The translations under genes were made by a program, and so were the position numbers. From assembly GCA_028015205.1 (NCBI GenBank), contig CM051514.1:31202150-31266149 (forward strand): a DNA stretch of 64,000 bases, given 5' to 3'. This document shows positions 51,629 through 62,310 of the stretch, piece by piece. Within the stretch, counting starts at the first letter, position 1, and every line of letters begins with the position of its first letter. Source of the stretch: Mytilisepta virgata. Its lineage: Eukaryota > Mollusca > Bivalvia > Mytilida > Mytilidae. The notes beneath the pieces were generated by a model. The model was not told the DNA's origin. It did not search any database and was given only the letters and a program-made list of their open reading frames with translations.

Positions 51629-52684
51629 CTATATAAAGAAGCAAATCAATATGTAGTATAAATTTAACTAGAGATATTTCCATGATTTAAAATAAGAAAT
51701 GAGAATACTATAAGTTAAAAAAAATACATGTATAATTTCAATCTCTAATTTTCTGATCATATACTAATTGAATTTGATATTCAAAACTTTGTTGAAACAT
51801 CAATTGATTGTACACATTTCTTTTTCAGACAAAAAGTTATATTACATGTAGTCCTTCAAAAATTAATATTTACATATTATGCATAATAATTACATAATGA
51901 AGACAGTATTCATACATTTGACAACAAACTTAACAAACAATGACTCATGATATTTACTTTCATATTTTCTAAAAATAATTTTTACAAATCACACCTAGAG
52001 AAGAATTAACAATTTTGCATTTTACATATTTGACCTCTTGTTAAGCCAATTTTGCCAAATTAAAATGAAAAGTTGATAAATTCATTAAAATGTGCATTTT
52101 GGATGTGTGAAAATGAAGGTGTTTCATTAAAAGTGATAGACAGAAAGAGGCAACAATTCAATTTTTCTTTATGCAAATACACATTTACCATTTAAAAAGG
52201 GAAAATGAAAGCCTGTTTTTCTTTAATAAGACGGTGAATGATTTTACATCAAAATGATGATAGGGTAAACAATGATTTTTTCAAATATTTATATATTTTT
52301 TCCCCAACTAGCCTTCAGCCATAAAAATGGTTTAGATACAACCAGCATTAAAGGACACTTTAAAAAATAAATCACAGTTATATATAATATTAAAAAAAAT
52401 CATAATAATATTACTTTTAGCAATAATATATATATATGCATGTGAGGAATATGTTTTACACTATGCATTATAAAATTATATAACAGTTTAAAAAAAAAAA
52501 AACTAATATCTAATTATGTATGATTGAACATATTTTATGAAAATACATGTGTAATGAAGATAAGGTCCTATTTTTCGGCATAAATTATGAATGAATTTGT
52601 ACCAAAATCTGTAAATGCAATAAGGTATACATGGTATATATAGAGATAGTATGTAAATAAATATACAGAGCGAAAACCATGTAT
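51629..52684. other. Intergenic or intronic gap between two minus-strand genes
   Basis: AT-rich, with no open frame above background. If the two flanking genes belong to one transcription unit, this is an intron; otherwise it holds the 3' end of the upstream gene and the promoter of the downstream one. Confidence 0.4.
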
Positions 52685-55600
52685 TTATGAATCAGGTATT
52701 GAAGTTGAATTTGCAGTTACATCCTTTAGTTCAAAATAGAGAGTTAGATATGTGTCTTTATTTGTGTTTGTGTCATTTAAACTTTCTATAATAGCCAAAT
52801 AATGGGTTTGGAGTTCAACATTTTCTGATATTTTTTCAATCAGTTTTTTTATATTATTTTTCAGCTCTGCTTTAGTCATCTTTTTGTGGTGTAGTTCTTC
52901 TTCATCCTCTGTAATAAAGACCGGTCCACTTGATTTTTCTATTATTATTCCTAAAATGCTAAAGTCAATTTTTTCCTGTCTTTTTTGTGTAGATGTTTCT
53001 AGAAATTTTACAAGATTGGGATGAAGTTTTTTTCCAATAACAGACCGGTGGTCATCAAGCATAGCAGCAAGATGCTTCCTAAGGACAGGACGAAAGCTAG
53101 TTATAGCATTGGAAATATCAATTAATTTTGTTCCATAATCAGATTGTTGTCCTAATCCAAGAATTTCTGTTAATTTTTCTTGAATTGTTTCAAAAAATTT
53201 AAGATTGCAGCAAATGTTTCTCCATGTTTCATCAGATGGCACACTTCCACTTGGCAAATACTGTTTAATTGCCTTGTTTTTTTCTTCTAAGATAAAATCC
53301 AGATCCTGTCCTTTTGACTTGTCTCCACTTACAGAAAAGGATGTGTTGTTATCCCAGGATGCTTTTACTTCTTCTGGCATAAATTTGTACTGAATGGAAT
53401 CAAATAATTCAATGTTTTGGTAATGTGGATGACAGCGGCCATAAAATAGTTCCTTTAAGTGGAATTTTGCACTGTGTACCAGTTGGGCATTATTTCGCCG
53501 AATTCCCATTCGAAAGTTGATGAGAGCCTGAGAATATCTGCATACTTGTAAATGGAGATATGCATGGTTTGGATTTTGTGCTTGAAATTGTTTATAAAAT
53601 TTGAAATAATTTTCAACTGTGGGTTCATCATTGGTATTCTTCAAGCTTCTTACAAAAGGTATGACCATTTCTTTTAAACCAGCAGTATGGAATGTGAGTA
53701 ATAGCTGCCAAGCTACATGATGGTCTTTACATGTTTTTGCAAAGTGTTTAGCATTTTCTGAGGTAAATCCCATGAGCTCACACATTTTTTCTAGGTAAGG
53801 TATCCAGTTCAACTCAAAAAATGCTTTTATAGCATTCATTTCATAATGCCCTGCTCCTATCCGCATGTATACCCAATCAAACTCCCTTGAACAGGATGGT
53901 GTTGAGTTCTGATGGCAAGATTTATGATGGTCCTTGTATAACTTTCTAGAGGTAAATGGCTGCCGGCAGTAGTTACATAGAACAGATTCATCTAAAATTT
54001 TGTGGTATAAACTGTGAGGTCTGCCATCACAGCAAATAAAAGCCCAACTCCGTTCACTTCCTCCATATCTTTTAATGCCACAATTCATGCCAATATGTCT
54101 CATTACAAGAGAGACTGATTCATTGCTGTTTGGGTTGAAAAATGCAGGCATACCAACTGTTACAGATGTAGGGTTTCGATGATTTGATGGAATATGCTGG
54201 TATCTTGAATATTCATCTTGGTTTGCCTTGTCACTTAGTGAAATTTCTTGTGTCTTTAAAGCTGTTTTGGTATTTGTGGATGGCAAGGTGCTACAATGAT
54301 CATCAGACTTTTTTGTTCTTGCCTCTTTGATTCCTTCTCTTTTCTTGCATCCTTCACAGACAAGTTTCCTTCTTGCATTTTCTGTTCCACATAATGTACA
54401 AATTAGAATGTCTTTCCTTCTTTCTTCATTGTGGGTATTTTTGTCTATATTATCCAGAAAAGCATTTTCAGATGCATTCGTTGTATGCTCTTCTACAACG
54501 GTTTCAATTGCATGTTTAATGAAATGATATAGTTGTTCATAATGCAGTTTTTCAAGATCTTCATATTCATGGGTGTTTTGATCTCTTATTTCCTTTATTC
54601 CCCTTAAAAAATATTTTTTGTCCTTCAAAATTTTTTCTGCATGGAGATTTCTTTCTTTTGGGTCTTTTGTTTCAGCAAGTTTAAGTTTTTCATCAAAGTG
54701 AGACAGTTTTAACCAGTTTTTTGGCTTAAATTCATCCTGTGTTTGAATGAAAGTATGCATGTTGTCATCTGAATTTATAGCAGCATATATTATTGATGTG
54801 ATGACAGAGGACTTAGACTTTTGGTTTGGAGATATTCCTCTCTTATATGCCACAACTTGTTCATTGTCAAAGGCAGCCATAATAACTCCAGGTGGGCAGG
54901 GAGGAGCAGTTGTTCCAGATTTAGAAATCCATTTTTGCAATGTACTGTATGTACCACTTGGACTTGTCTTGCTTAAAAAGTCAACAACTAATCTACTACT
55001 TGTTTTGGAATACACATAAAGTGAAAGGAGGAATGAAATAGGAGAAACAAGTTTCTGATATCTTAATGCATAAATTTGTTCAACTATCCTACATAGAGCT
55101 ATTTTCAGATTTTCATTTGAAAGAGCTACTGAAAAGTTTGTAAATCCTTCAATAAACCGTGTTAATGGCACATTACGTTTTGACAGCCAACTCTCGGCAT
55201 GGAATTTTTTCAAAAATGTATGATCAGTATACTGCTGTGAAATGTTTTCAATGTCATCTTTTAAACACTCTTCTTGGTCTTTTCCAATTTCAAACATGAG
55301 CTCAGACAATTCTTCATTAGACAAATGTTTGACAAGTTTCAAGAGGAAGTTTTTTCTTTCATTTAAATTTAAGGTTTCAAAATCAGAAATCAATGTTTCT
55401 GGTAAGCACTGCCTTATTTCTGTATCATTTGAATCTAATGTTGTCTGTGATACCAAAGTTTGGTTTACATCATCAATTATGCCACTGCACTTTGTATGAC
55501 AATCATTGTCTTTACCAACCTCCCTACTTGATGTCTTTGTTAGAATAAGAGGAGTTTCTGTTTTGATACATTTTAATGGTATAATATCAATTTTTTTCAC

Positions 55601-56068
55601 TCCTTGTCTTTTTCTTTTTCTACCACGGCATGTATTTATAGAGCAAATGTTACATTCATCTGTATGAGGGCAAAAATTCACGGTCTTGATACTTGTTTTG
55701 AAGGTGTGCTCCTGATTAAGAGCTTTTAAATTTCTATACTTCAATAAAAGGAGTTCATGTGATCTACAAATAGCAATCGGGTGAATCGCTGGTTGATCCA
55801 AAGTGACGTCAACTTCAAAAATTTCAGATAGCTCCACGGAAAATTCATATTTCAGACGAGATGACTTGTGTAAATCTAAACTTCCACATATCCTGCAAGT
55901 CTTTTCAAGTGCCTTTAGATGTTTTGTTAGTGGTGGTTCACTGGAACAAGAAATATTTGGATGACAATGGTAGCACAAATTTAAGCTAAGGTGGAAGGTG
56001 GGAGGGGGGTGGGGGGGGGGGGGGGGGCATGTAGGGCAATTCAGGAAATAGCTTTTCTGGCAAAGCAT
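52685..56068 (-). CDS. RAG1-N-terminus-like transposase-type protein
   Basis: 1,127 codons without a break. Residues 58-156 follow the vertebrate RAG1 N-terminal zinc region: TCRICG at 57-62, EIFEVDV then IHPIAIC (to C101) and H104, then CPHTDECNIC (133-142) and CRGRKRKRQG (147-156), like RAG1's HTPSCDIC...RGLKRK. Later come a likely active-site strand GVIMAAFDNE (D401), a zinc-ribbon-like CTLC/CEGC (557-574), a C2H2-like finger CNYC...HH...CH (698-719), GHYEMN (740-745) and DLDFILEEKNK (922-932), which could hold further acidic catalytic residues. This layout suggests a DDE-type transposase body; the residue assignment is inferred. N-RAG-TP elements of the mollusc Aplysia carry such an N-terminus. 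The first ~30 residues (CPPPPPHPPP) come from a poly-G/C tract and are probably intron: acceptors TTCCACCTTAG and TTCTTGTTCCAG follow, so 5' exons may lie upstream. No terminal repeats were found by eye. Confidence 0.85.
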   Translation of the reverse strand: MLCQKSYFLNCPTCPPPPPHPPPTFHLSLNLCYHCHPNISCSSEPPLTKHLKALEKTCRICGSLDLHKSSRLKYEFSVELSEIFEVDVTLDQPAIHPIAICRSHELLLLKYRNLKALNQEHTFKTSIKTVNFCPHTDECNICSINTCRGRKRKRQGVKKIDIIPLKCIKTETPLILTKTSSREVGKDNDCHTKCSGIIDDVNQTLVSQTTLDSNDTEIRQCLPETLISDFETLNLNERKNFLLKLVKHLSNEELSELMFEIGKDQEECLKDDIENISQQYTDHTFLKKFHAESWLSKRNVPLTRFIEGFTNFSVALSNENLKIALCRIVEQIYALRYQKLVSPISFLLSLYVYSKTSSRLVVDFLSKTSPSGTYSTLQKWISKSGTTAPPCPPGVIMAAFDNEQVVAYKRGISPNQKSKSSVITSIIYAAINSDDNMHTFIQTQDEFKPKNWLKLSHFDEKLKLAETKDPKERNLHAEKILKDKKYFLRGIKEIRDQNTHEYEDLEKLHYEQLYHFIKHAIETVVEEHTTNASENAFLDNIDKNTHNEERRKDILICTLCGTENARRKLVCEGCKKREGIKEARTKKSDDHCSTLPSTNTKTALKTQEISLSDKANQDEYSRYQHIPSNHRNPTSVTVGMPAFFNPNSNESVSLVMRHIGMNCGIKRYGGSERSWAFICCDGRPHSLYHKILDESVLCNYCRQPFTSRKLYKDHHKSCHQNSTPSCSREFDWVYMRIGAGHYEMNAIKAFFELNWIPYLEKMCELMGFTSENAKHFAKTCKDHHVAWQLLLTFHTAGLKEMVIPFVRSLKNTNDEPTVENYFKFYKQFQAQNPNHAYLHLQVCRYSQALINFRMGIRRNNAQLVHSAKFHLKELFYGRCHPHYQNIELFDSIQYKFMPEEVKASWDNNTSFSVSGDKSKGQDLDFILEEKNKAIKQYLPSGSVPSDETWRNICCNLKFFETIQEKLTEILGLGQQSDYGTKLIDISNAITSFRPVLRKHLAAMLDDHRSVIGKKLHPNLVKFLETSTQKRQEKIDFSILGIIIEKSSGPVFITEDEEELHHKKMTKAELKNNIKKLIEKISENVELQTHYLAIIESLNDTNTNKDTYLTLYFELKDVTANSTSIPDS
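56011..56027. repeat. Poly-G tract at the 5' end of the long frame
   Basis: Seventeen G in a row, preceded by further G-rich sequence from about 55993. It encodes the proline run of the minus-strand frame, so any length change alters the reading frame upstream of residue ~20 and makes the annotated start unreliable. Confidence 0.9.
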
Positions 56069-57537
56069 TATTTCAATCCAAACAATATCCTTCTCCGTTC
56101 CCCCAGAAAATCAAATGAGTGTTTTATACTGTTGCAATATAACACATGCATTCCAATGGTAACATCAAAATATGGTTGAACAGCTTATCTATTTTGTATT
56201 TTAAAAATCAACTGACATTTATCAACAGTTTTGGATCATCCATTTCATTTACACATATGTTTATATTCATGTATTTAATAATACTTATAACTATCACATG
56301 CTGGAATTCTTATCAGTCATCTTTAACCAAGTATTAATTGAAAATTATATAATCATGATAATACTTCCATGTTGATTTTGACAGATGTTTATGCTTTAAA
56401 AAAGTAGATTATTGATAAATCAACATAATAAACATTTTTGTAATTTTTTCATAAAACAAAATTAGAGTTTTCATTGCTTTAAGCAATTTTCCCTCTGCAT
56501 GAGATATTTAAAAAAATCAAATTTCTACAAAATGCTTCAAATGAATATTTATTTCATATTGTTTTGACCGTAAGAAATTTATAGTCAAATTTTAAGGAAA
56601 TATTTAAATACATCTGTCTGATGTCTAAACTGTTTTAAAAAAATATTTCATGCATCTTAAAAAAGTGTCCTGTTTCTTACAAAGGAGGAATAAAAGAGCA
56701 CAAACTTCTTTAAAGATCTAATGTCTTAAAACAATTTGATAAACACAGAAATGCAGTCAATGTTGATAAAATTTAGGTTAGAAATAAATGATCTCTCTCG
56801 AAAGTCACCAGAACTGGGATGGGTCTTCTGTTACAAAAGTTTTACAAATTAATGTGATCAAATTAATGTAATCTGTCACTTGATAATGTTATCACCACAG
56901 GATGTTATATTCCTTCAACTGTTTATAAAGTTCTAATTGTTTTTGTAATTAGATCACTGATAAGAACTGTCTATGGCATGTGTGAACATATGAATAAATC
57001 AGACATCTGGTATTTGTTTCACAGTCAGTATCATAGTCAGTATGGTACTTCTATAGTATTATTAATATCAGAAATGAACAATTTTTTAGTTCTAGGAAAT
57101 CTTTAAAACTTTTCATTTAGTTTTATTTGAAAATTAGAACTAAATAGTAATTCTAGCCAAGAAATTAAATTTACCTGAATAAAAAGCCTTTTACCCAATG
57201 CTCCATAATAAATATACAATAATATACAATTAATTTATTACTTCCATTCTTTTAGCTATACACAAACTAGAAAACTGACAATGTCAGTAAGGATCCCAAA
57301 TAAATGATTAATTTTGATACAAACAAAACTAAACATTTAATAGGTTCCAATGTTGATACCATTGGAAAAAATCCATATATTTTCTTTGTAAATAACATAT
57401 TAGTATCTAGTGCTTCAAAATTGGTATTTTTAGAATATTTAAAGCAGAAGTATCATGTTTAACACATGTTTAAGAGGCCTTTCCTTAATTCAATACATGT
57501 AAATTTTAATTTAAAGGCAGTTTTAATTCAGAATCAA
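56069..57537. other. No gene seen
   Basis: AT-rich DNA upstream of the RAG1-N-like frame. Missing 5' exons or a promoter would be expected here or beyond, but none was recognised. It ends in a 16-base poly-G tract (57538-57553). Confidence 0.4.
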
Positions 57538-57642
57538 GGGGGGGGGGGGGGGGAATTTTAAAATTGTATAACAAAACTTGCACAGTGCAAGATCACCCAT
57601 AGGCACATCAACTTCGATGCCTAATTCACTGCGTGGGACACA

Positions 57643-58240
57643 TTTTTAGCTCACCTGACCCAAAGGGTCGTTTAAAGATCTTATTCTCTGAAACCACTAG
57701 GCCAATTGGGACCAAACTTTGGTGGAATGTTCCTTGGGTGGCCCCCTTCCAAATTATGTCCAAGGAGCCTGTATCTATGTCCATCTTGACTGGCAGCCTG
57801 GAACATAGCTGTTAAGTTCCAATTGTCTCAATAGTTTCAACAAGATCATTCAGTGAACTTTCCCATTTGGTCATATGTAAAACTAAGTTCTGGCAGCCAT
57901 CTTGGATGGTGGACAGGGTCAACGGATATAATTCTGAAAGAGGACCAACTGAGGACCATTGCTGCCAATTCTTCCAAATGACCAAGTGGTTTCAAATCTT
58001 TAAGTAAATTTCCCATAGCGTCCTATGTTCGGCTCTTGCTGTCATCTTGGATGACGGGTGGGTTCATTGGATATATTGATAAAAGAGGACCACCTGAGGA
58101 CCATTGCTGCCAAGTTTTGTCCCAATTGGCCAAGGGGTTCCAGAGCAGAAGATTCAAATGTGAATTGTGGACGGACGGACAATGGACGCCAAGTGATGAC
58201 AAAAATCTCACAAGGCCTTTTAGACCAGGTGAGCTAAAAA
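57643..58240. mobile_element. Element with TTTTTAGCTCACCTG terminal inverted repeats
   Basis: The left end TTTTTAGCTCACCTG (57643-57657) and right end CAGGTGAGCTAAAAA (58226-58240) are exact 15-base inverted repeats. Inside are diverged units with ACCAAACTTTGGTGGAATG, GAGGACCATTGCTGCCAA and CGGACGGACAATGGACGCCAAGTGATGAC. This is a widespread non-coding family in bivalves; partial copies lie at 32951 and 38395. Confidence 0.85.
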
Positions 58241-59336
58241 AAGGGGGGATGAATTTTAAAAATCTTCTTCTATGAAACTACAAGGCCAATTATAGCAGTA
58301 ATGGTCCTTAAGAGGTTCTCTTTTAGAATAATTTCGGATGACCCAGATTGTTAACCAAGATTGCCACCACAGCCGAACTTAGTTTCAGATAGGACCCTAA
58401 GGGAAAGATCATTTAAAAATCTTCTTGTCTAAAACCACTTAGCCAGTTGGAACAAGACTTAGCAGTAACGGTCCTTAGATGGATCTCTTTTAGAAATGTG
58501 TCTGATGACCTGGACTGTCAACCAAGATGGCCAACACACCGAACTTAGTTTAACATCAGCACCCTATGGGAAATTCAATAAAAAATCTTCTTGTCTGAAA
58601 CCACTAAGCGTTAGAACTAGACTTGGTAGCAATGGTCCTTAGATGGTCCTCTTACAGAATTGTGCCTGATGGGCCTGTACTGTCAACCAAGATGGCCCCC
58701 ACAGCCAAACTTAGTTTCACATAAGGCCATATGGGAAAATCAATTGAAAAATCTTCTTGTCTGAAACCACCTGATCAATTGGAACCAGATTTTGCAGCAA
58801 TGGTCCTCAGGAGGTCCTCTTTTAGAAATGTGTCCGATTTCATGGATTGTTAACAAAGTTGGCCACCACAGCTGAACTTAGTTTAACATAGGACCCTATT
58901 GGAAATTCACTCAAAAATCTTCTTGTCTGAAACTAATGAGCCAATTGGAACTAAAGTTGGCAGCATTGGTCCTTAGATGGTCCTCGTTCAGAATTATGCC
59001 CGATCACCCATATTGTCAACCAAGATGGCCAATACAGCCGAACTTAGTTTCATATAGGACCCTATGGGAAACTAATTTAAAAATCTTCTTGTCTAAAACC
59101 ACTTAGCCAGTTGGAACAAGACTTAGCAGTAGTGGTCCTTAGATGGTTCTCTTTTAGAAATGTGTCCAATGACCTGGACTGTCAACCAAGATGGCTGCCA
59201 CAGCCGAACTTAGTTTAACATAGAACTTTATAGAAAAACCAGCCAAATTGACTGCAACACTTAAATTTCAAGTCCTGTTCAAGGTGAAAAGTTAAATCCA
59301 GGTGAGTGATATAGGCTCTTGATCTTGAGAGCCTCT
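58241..59336. repeat. Tandem array of ~166-bp units
   Basis: At least five units in direct order, each with AATCTTCTTGTCTGAAACCACT, GCAGCAATGGTCCTTAGATGGTCCTCTT, GATGACC...TGTCAACCAAGATGGCC and CCGAACTTAGTTTAACATAGGACCCTATGGGAAA. Spacing between the first landmarks is about 166 bases. The units are related to the inside of the neighbouring element, so the array probably grew from it. It ends with GCCTCTAGTTTT. Confidence 0.85.
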
Positions 59337-60059
59337 AGTTTTGTTGTTGTTAGGGGGTTCAGAAACCTATAGCAGCTCCATTGTTACTCCAAAGTTCAGG
59401 TCGAGAATGCTTTCATGTGAATATATTGGAAATTTATCAAATTTCAACATTAGGGAATATATTTTAGTTTGAGGGGGGAGGGGGGGAGATAAGGTTGTAC
59501 TTCCAGCTGTATGTATAAATTTTTTTCTGAATAATTCCCCAACGATAATATAAAAATAAGAAATTCTCCATCCAAGAATTCATAAGAATGAATTGATGTC
59601 AAATAAATTGCTTCTCTGAATTGTTTTTTATCTTCTAAATTCACAACTCTTCACAGTACAAATCCCATTATCAGATATTACTTTTTAATAGTTACATCTG
59701 GTTTGTCTAACTACTTAATTATAAGTATATCCTGGCTTTGATGACATGTAACCAATAAAATAGACCACCTGTTGTGTCATCTTAGTGCAACATCTACTAG
59801 ACATTGATATTATTCATTAATTTGTAGAATTAAAAGCCCCCCCCCCCTCCTCCTTCTGTATTTCTGCTTTTGATTCTTTCTGATAATAACCCAAAAGATC
59901 AAACTAAAACCTACAATAACAAGAGTGAACCCACTACATGTCTCGCATGCGTATGCACAGGGACACAGAATAATGATTATCTGATACCCGACATTTTGCA
60001 AAAGAAATTTTGGTCAAGATCAAAAGGCAGGTGTCATACCAACATGTATCCACTAAGAA

Positions 60060-60775
60060 CTATCTATTGACGTAATATGGTGGGTCTAGGTATTAAAGTT
60101 GTTGAAATCTCCAAAATGTGACAAAGTCACTCAACCATGAAATTGAGGTCAAGGTCCAGTGACAAGTGTCAGACTGGCATGTTCACATCAAGAAAAGTCA
60201 ACAGACCAAATACAGTAGGTCTAGGTATTACAGTTGTTGAAAAATGGACTTAATCAAGAAACTTGGATGAAAGTCATTCAACCATGAAATTGAGGTCAAG
60301 GTCCAGAGACAAGTGTCAGACTGGTATGTACCCACCAAGAACTATCAATAGACCAAATACAGTGGGTCTAGGTATTACATTTCCTGAGAAATGGACTTAA
60401 CCATGAAAAAGTGACAAAGTCAATCAAAGATGAAATTGAGGTCAAGGTCCCATGTACCCACCAAGAACTATCTATTGACCAAATTTGGTGGGTCTAGGTA
60501 TTACAGTTTCTGAGAAATAGATTTAACAACGAAAAAGTGACAAAGTCACTCGAGCATGGAATTGAGGTCAAGGTCCCAAGCCAGGTGTCAGACTGGCATG
60601 TCCCACTAAGAACTATTTATAGACCAAATAAAGGTATAACAGTTGCTGAGAAATGGATTTAACCATGAAACTTGGACGCAGATTTTAAATTCATGTTTAT
60701 GAAGTCAGTGAACCATGAAAATTGGGTCAGGGTCACAAGACAAGTATACTGCGGCAAACTTATATGATAAGCTAC
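60060..60775. repeat. Tandem array of ~130-145-bp units
   Basis: About five units with the landmarks GGTGGGTCTAGGTATTA (near 60079, 60216, 60362 and 60489), GAAATTGAGGTCAAGGTCC, AAGTGTCAGACTGGCATG and ACCAAGAACTATC. Units vary by indels; the last ones decay. No open frame crosses the array. Confidence 0.85.
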
Positions 60776-62020
60776 CTTGTGGACCATAAATCATAATGTT
60801 AGGTATTATATGTGCAAAGTTATTAAAGTTTTACAAAAGTCTATGCTGCTGCCGGAAAGTAATACCTATATCTCGCTTCCGCGACTTTTCGTCACCGGCG
60901 AGACAAAAATCAAAAAAAGTTTCCCACATTGACAGCAAAATCCAATTGTCAATGACTGTTAAATTTTATTCTAAAAACCAAAACAATATCTTATAGATTT
61001 TGATTTAGCTTTTAATAAAAGGTATACTTGTTACCTTAAAGTAAACTGTTTTGTTTTAGACAGAATGAAAGAATTTAATGCTTTTACTTTAGTACAGCCT
61101 GCACATAAAAATTCATTCTGCCAAGTAATATGCCCGAAAGGGGGGGGGGGGGGGGGGGTTGTAGGGGCACTTACTTTGTAAGCAGTGGTAGGGATGAGCC
61201 ACTGAAATAGGTCACTATTTCATGCACCATTATATGACAAGGGTGAGAAATTCAGATTACAAATATCATTATGTTGAGATTATCCCTTGCTTGATATTAT
61301 CTTAAGTATCTGAAACTAATCAGTTGTCAGTATTTATTTTTGATCTGGATAAACCACAGACATGAGAGACAAATGCATCAGATATTTGTCAAACCAATTT
61401 ATCTCTGTAGATATCTTCCCATGTGTATGTGGAATTTCCACTGATGCTAGTTATAGACAATGATAGATGCTTTTAATCTGTTTATTTTGACATTTGCACT
61501 TATTTAACATTATAAAGTTTGTATAACAATTATAAAAAGGAATTCCATAGTGTCTGAACATCAAGAAGATGTTTATTTCCATTAAATGGGCTCACAAGGA
61601 GCATAATACAAAATAATTTATCATTAAGAGGGGATTGTAATGTAACTTTTTATCAGTTTTTCATTTTTATAAAACTTGTTAATAGTCATTAGACTTAACA
61701 TTTTTTATCAAGTATTTATTATTTGGTAGATATTGAAATAGTTATCTCTTAATAATGAAAGACATAAAAATGGTTAATAGAGAAGTCAAAGAATGGCAAA
61801 TTTTGCTTGTCAATCAAGGTCTATTTAATTTGTTTTATGAAAAATTTAAATATGACAGTGTATATATTTTTGAAAAACAACATATATGAAAAAGGTGGGG
61901 TACTTGATGTCTCAGCTGTTCACCCCTACCAAAGTAAGATTGAAGTACTCCCTCCCCCCTCGAGTTAATATAAAGAGCTAACATACTTGTGTATAGTGTC
62001 AACACAGTACTAAGTGTACT
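60776..62020. other. No gene seen; poly-G tract
   Basis: AT-rich DNA with a 19-base G run at 61140-61158 and no convincing frame. Confidence 0.5.
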
Positions 62021-62025
62021 GAATG

Positions 62026-62310
62026 AATGGATGGATGAATGGCTATTAGATATCCAGCAGCAAGTTTAATTGCATATTTAGGACTAAAACATTTTTTTTT
62101 ATGAATATGCTTTCAACTAAAAAACAGCTTGATTGGATTTTAAATTACTGGTTCACAGGTAACAGTCAACAGGGAGACATGTTATCCTGCATGGACACAT
62201 TTCTTCTCTGGCCTGTCCAGTCTTTACTTTTACTCCTACTTGTCATGTGCTATTAAAGCAGAGAAGCAGAAAATACCAATTTCCAAGTCTTTTGTTTGAC
62301 CTGGCGGTAT
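62026..62310 (-). mobile_element. Degenerate SINE
   Basis: The minus strand shows the SINE in decayed form: tail GATGGATGAATGG side at 62031-62045, GGGAGACATGTTATCCTGCATGGACACAT, TTTTACTCCTACTTGTCATGTGCT and AGCAGAAAATACCAATTTCCAAGTCTTTTGTTTGACC. The tRNA head is lost or scrambled. This is the oldest-looking copy of the family here. Confidence 0.65.

Noticed and set aside
54327..55499. Plus-strand frames of 62-90 codons
   Set aside because: They are shadows of the 1,127-codon minus-strand gene.
55991..56179. Glycine-rich plus-strand frame
   Set aside because: The glycine run is the poly-G tract read in the wrong direction.
58241..60775. CRISPR-like spaced repeats
   Set aside because: Units of 130-166 bases vary throughout and lack short exact repeats with unique spacers; they are eukaryotic tandem repeats.
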